Assembly (NCBI GenBank): GCA_030428885.1
Contig: JAUIEJ010000001.1
Location: 434,001-498,000, forward strand
Source: Gemmatimonadota bacterium
Lineage (GTDB): Bacteria; Gemmatimonadota; Gemmatimonadetes; Longimicrobiales; Gaopeijiaceae
Direction of reading: 5' to 3'
DNA length: 64,000 nt
In this document: positions 60,161 to 64,000 of the stretch, piece after piece
How positions within the stretch are numbered: the first letter of the stretch is position 1
Layout of the letters: every line of letters begins with the position of its first letter
Position numbers and translations under genes: made by a program
Notes under the pieces: model-generated
Database searches by the model: none
The model's input: the letters and a program-made list of their open reading frames with translations, nothing else
What the model was told of the DNA's origin: nothing

Positions 60161-60533
60161 GGCCGTCCAGCACCGCCACCATGGCTCCGTAGCGCGCGTT
60201 CCCGTGGGGCCGCACCACGGCGATGAGGTTGGGGTTGGCGGCCACCTCCTCGCGCCATACGTCGGCCACTCTCGAGACCGGCAGGCGTTGCCCCCGGGAA
60301 TCGGCGCCCCGTACCACCTCCACGCCGCCCGACGGGTCCACCACGAACTGGAGCAGGTTGCGCGGGGAGACGTCCACCACCTCGTCGGCCCGGGGCAGGA
60401 CCACCGCCAGACCCTGGTCTTTGGGGAAGACGGTGGTCACCAGGAAGAACACCAGCAGCAGGAACGCGATGTCGGCCATGGACGACGAGGGGATGCCCCC
60501 GTCGGGTCGGGAGCGGCGTGAGCGAGTCGGCAT
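60090..60533 (-). CDS. ExbD/TolR family biopolymer transport protein
   Basis: 147 residues. The ExbD pattern is unmistakable: 'IPSSSMADIAFLLLVFFLVTTVF', one transmembrane helix with the conserved Asp in 'MADIAFLLLVFF' that carries protons, then a periplasmic domain ('GLAVVLPRADE', 'VADVWREEVAANPNLIAVVRPHGNARYGAMVAVLDGLKQA'). With ExbB it drives TonB-like proteins by proton motive force. No ExbB or TonB gene lies beside it, so it depends on partners elsewhere, though the protein at 58894 could be its transducer. Confidence 0.92.
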   Translation of the reverse strand: MPTRSRRSRPDGGIPSSSMADIAFLLLVFFLVTTVFPKDQGLAVVLPRADEVVDVSPRNLLQFVVDPSGGVEVVRGADSRGQRLPVSRVADVWREEVAANPNLIAVVRPHGNARYGAMVAVLDGLKQARAQRISLQMVPAEGSGTIR

Positions 60534-60746
60534 GGAGTCCCCCTCTGTCTGAAGTCGACGCTTCGCGGGTGTCGATCACAGCTACGGCGCTGGAACCGGA
60601 GAGGTTACCGGCGCCACCGAGGAGGAGGCTGGCGCGTCGGCGGCCTTCCCGCCCACTATGGGACGACGTACGAGCCATTCGAGACATCTCCCATCGAGGC
60701 CCCGCGCCGTGATCCACAGGTTCAAGAAGTCCGTGGGGCTCCATCG
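60534..60746. other. Divergent gap between exbD and the NUDIX gene
   Basis: 213 bases with no convincing gene. The region must contain the promoters of exbD (minus) and the NUDIX gene (plus). No hexamer pair or inverted repeat stood out by eye. Confidence 0.4.
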
Positions 60747-61208
60747 ATGACGCCCGGCTACATCCGTGGTCTTCGGGAGTTGGTGGGTCGACGCCTGTTG
60801 CTGGTGCCGTCCGTGGCCGTGGTGGCCCGCGATGGTCGGGGGCGCCTCCTGATGGTCCGGGACCGGGAGTCGGGTGTGTGGGGGCTTCCGGCCGGCGCCG
60901 TGGAGCCGGGCGAATCTCCGGCCGCCGCCGCCCACCGGGAATTCATGGAGGAGACCGGCGTCACTCCGGGTGAATTGGCCCTCGTGGGCGCCGTGGGCGG
61001 AGCGGACTTCCGCCACACCTATCCCAACGGCGATCCGGTGGAATACCAGATCTTCGTGTTCGCCGCCCGGGTGGACTTCGTGGGTGCCCCGAGCGACTCG
61101 GCCGAGATCGCCGAGGTGGCCTTCTTCTCCCGGACCGACGCTCCGGACCTGCCCCTCCCCTATCCTGACCACCTGCTGTGGGGCCCGTGGCCCCGGGAGT
61201 CGACATGA
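60747..61208 (+). CDS. NUDIX hydrolase
   Basis: 153 residues. The NUDIX box is complete, Gly50 to Val72 ('GAVEPGESPAAAAHREFMEE' then TGV, matching Gx5Ex7REUxEExGU), with preceding 'VWGLPAGAVEPGES'. This predicts hydrolysis of a nucleoside diphosphate linked to another group, with Mg2+. No fused domain narrows the substrate. ATG overlaps the next gene's start region (four bases). Confidence 0.93.
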   Translation: MTPGYIRGLRELVGRRLLLVPSVAVVARDGRGRLLMVRDRESGVWGLPAGAVEPGESPAAAAHREFMEETGVTPGELALVGAVGGADFRHTYPNGDPVEYQIFVFAARVDFVGAPSDSAEIAEVAFFSRTDAPDLPLPYPDHLLWGPWPREST

Positions 61209-61879
61209 GGGTACGCACCGTGGGATGTCTGGCGGTTGTATTGGCCATGGCCGCGCCTCTCGCCGGGCAGAGCTGCTCCCTCATGCCCTCCGACGAAAAC
61301 CGGCTCTGGGCCGGGGGGCACTACGCCGCGGGGGCGGCCGCGGGCCTGGGTGGACTGGAGCTGGGCATGGATCTCTTCGGGCGCGTGTACGTCGAAGGCA
61401 ACTATACCTTCGGCGGCTACGACACCGGTCGGGGCACGGCCACCCGGCGCGCGGCGTCCGTCGGCGCGCCCGTCCGGGTGGCGGGCCTCCACCTCTGCCC
61501 CACGGCGTTCGTGGAGAGCACCGTGTTCGGATTCCTGGATCGGTTCGACGCCGACCGAGGCGAGGTGAGCGACTTCCGAGGGGGCGTGCGCCTGCCCGTG
61601 GCGGGGCCGGCCGTGGAACGGGCCGGCGTGGAATTCCGCTGGCTCGCGGCCGTGGACGTGGCGTGGCGACGGTGGGAGAGGGCGTCCCGGACCGTGATCC
61701 TCGACTCGGGTGTGTCCGTGGACGTGGAGAACGCCACCGACCGCGACGCGGTGGTGGAGGGCCTCGTCGGCGTTCGCGGGCGTGCCGACGGCGTGGGCCT
61801 GACCATCGGCATCGCCAACCGGCTACTGGACAAGCGGCGCTTCCTGCCCTTCATCCAGGTCGGCGTGCGCATCGGATGA
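61205..61879 (+). CDS. Small exported beta-barrel-like protein
   Basis: 224 residues; ATG overlaps the NUDIX stop. Signal peptide ends about residue 21 ('APLAGQ'). Glycine-rich alternating stretches ('LGGLELGMDLFGRVYVEGNYTFGGYDTGRG', 'VGLTIGIANRLLDKRRFLPFIQVGVRIG') look like short outer-membrane beta strands of an OmpX/OmpW-sized barrel with about eight strands, though the protein ends in Gly rather than Phe. Function unknown. Confidence 0.6.
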   Translation: MRVRTVGCLAVVLAMAAPLAGQSCSLMPSDENRLWAGGHYAAGAAAGLGGLELGMDLFGRVYVEGNYTFGGYDTGRGTATRRAASVGAPVRVAGLHLCPTAFVESTVFGFLDRFDADRGEVSDFRGGVRLPVAGPAVERAGVEFRWLAAVDVAWRRWERASRTVILDSGVSVDVENATDRDAVVEGLVGVRGRADGVGLTIGIANRLLDKRRFLPFIQVGVRIG

Positions 61880-61909
61880 GGTAGGGGCCGTGAGTGGCCC
61901 CCCCCCTGA

Positions 61910-62338
61910 TCACCGCACCTCGGTGTACCGGAACAGGGGGTCGTCGGAGGCGTCTTCGTCGTAGCGCACGTGGGTGCGCAGGAGCTGCCCGGCGATGAGG
62001 TACACGGTGTCGGGCGCCAGGCAGAGGGCGTTGGGCGGGCAGAAGAAGTCCAGGACCAGCCGACTGCCGTCGCGGCGAACGAAGCCGTCCGACTCCCGTC
62101 GGACCGTCTCGTCGTCCTGGAGCACCACCGACACCCGGGCCCAATCCCCCCGGTCGATACGGATCGTGTCGGCCACCCACGACTCACCGGCGATCTCCAC
62201 GGGGAGGACGGCTCCGTCGATGTCCATGAGGGCGTAGGTGCCGTCTTCGGTGCCGGGGCCCGTCCCTTCGGAGCACGCCGCGAGGACACCGAACAGGGCA
62301 GTGGTGAGCGTGAGGACGACGATGCGCGACGGGTGCAT
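61910..62338 (-). CDS. Small hypothetical lipoprotein
   Basis: 142 residues. Lipoprotein signal 'ALFGVLAACSEG' (Cys about 22). The soluble part resembles small Gemmatimonadota lipoproteins with strand-rich sequence: 'GTYALMDIDGAVLPVEIAGESWVADTIRID', 'RRDGSRLVLDFFCPPNALCL' (two cysteines, possible disulfide). The 'G.Y.L..idG..LP' start is reminiscent of the 'META/lipocalin-like' small domains. No named function. Confidence 0.6.
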   Translation of the reverse strand: MHPSRIVVLTLTTALFGVLAACSEGTGPGTEDGTYALMDIDGAVLPVEIAGESWVADTIRIDRGDWARVSVVLQDDETVRRESDGFVRRDGSRLVLDFFCPPNALCLAPDTVYLIAGQLLRTHVRYDEDASDDPLFRYTEVR

Positions 62339-62476
62339 GGGGGACTCCGGAGGGGGATCGATCGGTCGCTGCTGGAACGAGTCGTGTGCGTTCGTCGTGA
62401 CAGGTGTGCAGATTCGGGCGGCTCATTCGTTCGAGGTATGAGACCTCGCCGACGCCCCTTCGACCCGGAGTCCCCC

Positions 62477-62827
62477 GTGCCTTCCATCCGACCCTTCGCT
62501 GCCGCTCTGGTTCTGAGCCTCGCCGGCTGCACCCTGGGAGGCACGGCCCCCGTCGACGACGGGGCCGTCACCGTCGAGGGCACCGTGACCGAGATCGTGG
62601 ACCAGACGCCGGTGGACGGCGGCGTCACCATCGAATTGACCGTAGATGGCGGCGCCACCGAACGCCTGCTCTTCGGGTCCCTCTTCACCCAGCCTCCGCC
62701 CAGCGAGGAACGGATCGCCCTCTACCAGCGCATCCAGGGGGCCGATGTGGGCAGTCGGGTCCGGGCCACGGGCGTTCGGAGCGACGAGGGCATCGAGCTC
62801 ACGGACCTGAGAGTCCTCGACCCCTGA
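62477..62827 (+). CDS. Small hypothetical lipoprotein with OB-like strand pattern
   Basis: 116 residues from GTG 62477, preferred over ATG 62438 because GGAG lies eight bases upstream and the lipoprotein signal starts at once ('LVLSLAGCTLGG', Cys about 18). The rest is beta-rich ('VTVEGTVTEIVDQTPVDGGVTIELTVDGG', 'IQGADVGSRVRATGVRSDEGIELTDLRVLDP'), a pattern seen in small OB-fold envelope proteins. Function unknown. Confidence 0.6.
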   Translation: MPSIRPFAAALVLSLAGCTLGGTAPVDDGAVTVEGTVTEIVDQTPVDGGVTIELTVDGGATERLLFGSLFTQPPPSEERIALYQRIQGADVGSRVRATGVRSDEGIELTDLRVLDP

Positions 62828-62873
62828 CCCGGGGCGGCTGGCGCGCCGGCACCTCGTTGGTGCATCGTGGATC

Positions 62874-63584
62874 ATGGCCCACTATGCCGAAGCTGCCGAG
62901 TACTACGACCTGCTCTATCGGACGCAGAAGGACTATGCGGCCGAGGCCCGTCTCCTCACCTGGGTGATCCAGTCCCGGAATCCCGAGGCCCGGACCCTGC
63001 TGGATGTGGGATGCGGCACCGGGGCCCACGCCCGGGCTCTCATCGACGCGGGCTTCGCCGTCGACGGGGTGGATCTCGAGCCCGCGTTCGTGCGGATCGC
63101 CGCCGAGAAATGCCCCGAGGGCCGCTTCCGCGTGGCGGACATGCTCCTTCTCGAGTCCGACCGGCGCTACGACGTGGTCACCTGCCTCTTCTCGGCCATC
63201 GGCTACGTGCGCACGGCGGAGGGACTGCAGGAGGCGGTGCGGCGCATGGGGACTCTCCTCGCGCCGGGGGGCACCCTGCTCGTGGATCCCTGGTTCGAGC
63301 CGGGCCAGCTCACCCACGGACGGATCACCACGCTGGTGGCGGAGGGGGAGGGCCATTCGGTGTGCCGCATGTCCCGGACCGTGGTGGAGGGCCGCATGTC
63401 CCGTCTGGAGTTCGAGTACCTGGTGGGTCGGGAGTCGGGCGTGGAGCGCCGCAGTGAACTCCACGAACTGGGGCTCTTCACCCAGGGCGAGATGGAAGAG
63501 GCCTTCTCCCGCGCCGGACTGGCCGTGGAGCGGCAGAGCGGGGCGCTCCGGACCCGGGGGCTCTACGTGGGATGGCGCGCATGA
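62874..63584 (+). CDS. Class I SAM-dependent methyltransferase (DesVI-like)
   Basis: 236 residues. N-terminal 'AEYYDLLYRTQKDYAAEA' and motif I 'LLDVGCGTGAHARALIDAG' (about 42-60), then 'VDGVDLEPAFVRIA', 'YDVVTCLFSAIGYVRT' and 'LLAPGGTLLVDPWF'. The 'YYDLLY...K.Y...A' start and 'LFSAIGY' segment are typical of the dTDP-amino sugar N-methyltransferase (DesVI/TylM1) group, but many close relatives act on other small molecules. Cytoplasmic. Its stop overlaps the YqgE/AlgH start by four bases (ATGA). Confidence 0.88.
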   Translation: MAHYAEAAEYYDLLYRTQKDYAAEARLLTWVIQSRNPEARTLLDVGCGTGAHARALIDAGFAVDGVDLEPAFVRIAAEKCPEGRFRVADMLLLESDRRYDVVTCLFSAIGYVRTAEGLQEAVRRMGTLLAPGGTLLVDPWFEPGQLTHGRITTLVAEGEGHSVCRMSRTVVEGRMSRLEFEYLVGRESGVERRSELHELGLFTQGEMEEAFSRAGLAVERQSGALRTRGLYVGWRA

Positions 63585-64000
63585 CGAGCCTCAAGGGGCG
63601 GCTGCTGGTGTCCAGCGGGGGGCTCTTCGACCCCAACTTCCGCCACACCGTGGTGCTCATCGGTGAACACAACGACGAGGGCGCCCTGGGTGTGGTTCTC
63701 AATCGACCCCTGGGGGTGAGCGTCGAAGACGCCGTTCCGCCGCTGGCTCGCCTGGTGGACCAGGGGACCGCGCTCTATCAGGGTGGCCCGGTTCAGCCCA
63801 CGAGTCCCGTGCTGCTGGCCGAGTTCGCCCACGTCGATCTGGCCGATCTTCCGGTCTTCGAGAACGTGGGGTTCCTGGTGGGCGACGTCCCCGCCGATCT
63901 CCGGCCCGGCGTGCTGCGGGCCCGGGTGTACGCCGGGTACTCGGGGTGGGGGCCGGGCCAGCTCGAACGGGAGATGACGGAGGACTCCTGGATCGTGGCC
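63581..64000 (+). CDS. YqgE/AlgH family protein, 5' part
   Basis: 140 residues are visible before the window ends. The family opening 'LKGRLLVSSGGLFDPNFRHTVVLIGEHNDEGALGVVLNRPLG' is well conserved (usual form 'FxxTVVLLxxHxxxGAxGxVLNRP'), followed by 'YQGGPVQPTSPVLL' and 'YAGYSGWGPGQLEREMTEDSWIV', the 'GYAGWGxGQLExE' mark. About 40-50 residues should remain outside. Members are cytoplasmic and proposed to be regulators; biochemical role unsettled. Confidence 0.93.
   Translation, partial: MTSLKGRLLVSSGGLFDPNFRHTVVLIGEHNDEGALGVVLNRPLGVSVEDAVPPLARLVDQGTALYQGGPVQPTSPVLLAEFAHVDLADLPVFENVGFLVGDVPADLRPGVLRARVYAGYSGWGPGQLEREMTEDSWIVA

Noticed and set aside
1-64000. tRNA, rRNA, insertion sequences, prophage or integron
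   Set aside because: No cloverleaf, ribosomal RNA core, transposase or integrase protein, or phage structural protein was recognised on either strand. A machine search (tRNAscan-SE, barrnap, ISfinder) would settle small or diverged cases.

Overview
The window is a high-GC (roughly 70%), gene-dense chromosomal segment with no rRNA, tRNA, CRISPR array, transposase or phage gene that I can see. Its gene content points to Gemmatimonadota, with Acidobacteriota as the second choice. The supporting features are a PadR-ADOP permease pair, a DUF1592/DUF1552 pair, several secreted 6-bladed beta-propeller proteins with a GxGxGPGEF motif, many small lipoproteins and 'GGIAHDFNNLL'-type hybrid histidine kinases. 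This is inferred from gene content; no marker gene is present to prove it.

Layout. 1-3966: end of an alpha/beta hydrolase, then an ADOP permease, a PadR repressor and a secreted histidine phosphatase. 3979-6191 (minus): a membrane-anchored cytochrome c, a DUF2231 membrane protein and an exported creatininase-like protein. 6402-12150: a DUF1592 heme protein, a Tat-exported DUF1552 protein and an exported ankyrin protein. 12157-17321: a lipoprotein HpcH/HpaI aldolase, a MASE1 hybrid histidine kinase and a gamma-glutamyltransferase-like lipoprotein whose 5' end carries a long palindrome. 17323-23209: bacterial NHEJ (LigD and Ku), interleaved with an M28 peptidase and a GH3 enzyme. 23216-25703: a class III cyclase, a RidA protein and a MerR-TPR regulator.

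The most interesting part is 25807-34643. A well-matched class I cyclic-di-GMP riboswitch, followed by a terminator-like hairpin, precedes six tightly packed genes: a b-type cytochrome-like membrane protein, a TPR protein, a 17-heme cytochrome c, a 34-heme cytochrome c built from eight tandem three-heme repeats, an outer-membrane beta-barrel protein, and a ferredoxin-like/FAD/NAD(P) oxidoreductase. This looks like a porin-cytochrome conduit for extracellular electron transfer whose expression is set by c-di-GMP. An SLC12-like transporter follows, and then a second long palindrome that shares its core with the one at 15565.

37509-64000 is a patchwork of short operons. It holds four 6-bladed propeller proteins, an NHL-TPR protein, MarR-SRPBCC, methyltransferases (one a decayed pseudogene), a second hybrid histidine kinase, an SdpR/SdpI pair with a probable leaderless promoter-operator, a leishmanolysin-like lipoprotein, a VanZ-like protein, a DUF2272-PAAR pair, a serine hydrolase, an orphan ExbD, a NUDIX hydrolase, several unrecognised lipoproteins and the 5' part of a YqgE/AlgH gene.

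Most long antisense frames here are GC-rich shadows of real genes and are left out. Starts were chosen from start-stop overlaps, visible Shine-Dalgarno sequences and signal peptides.
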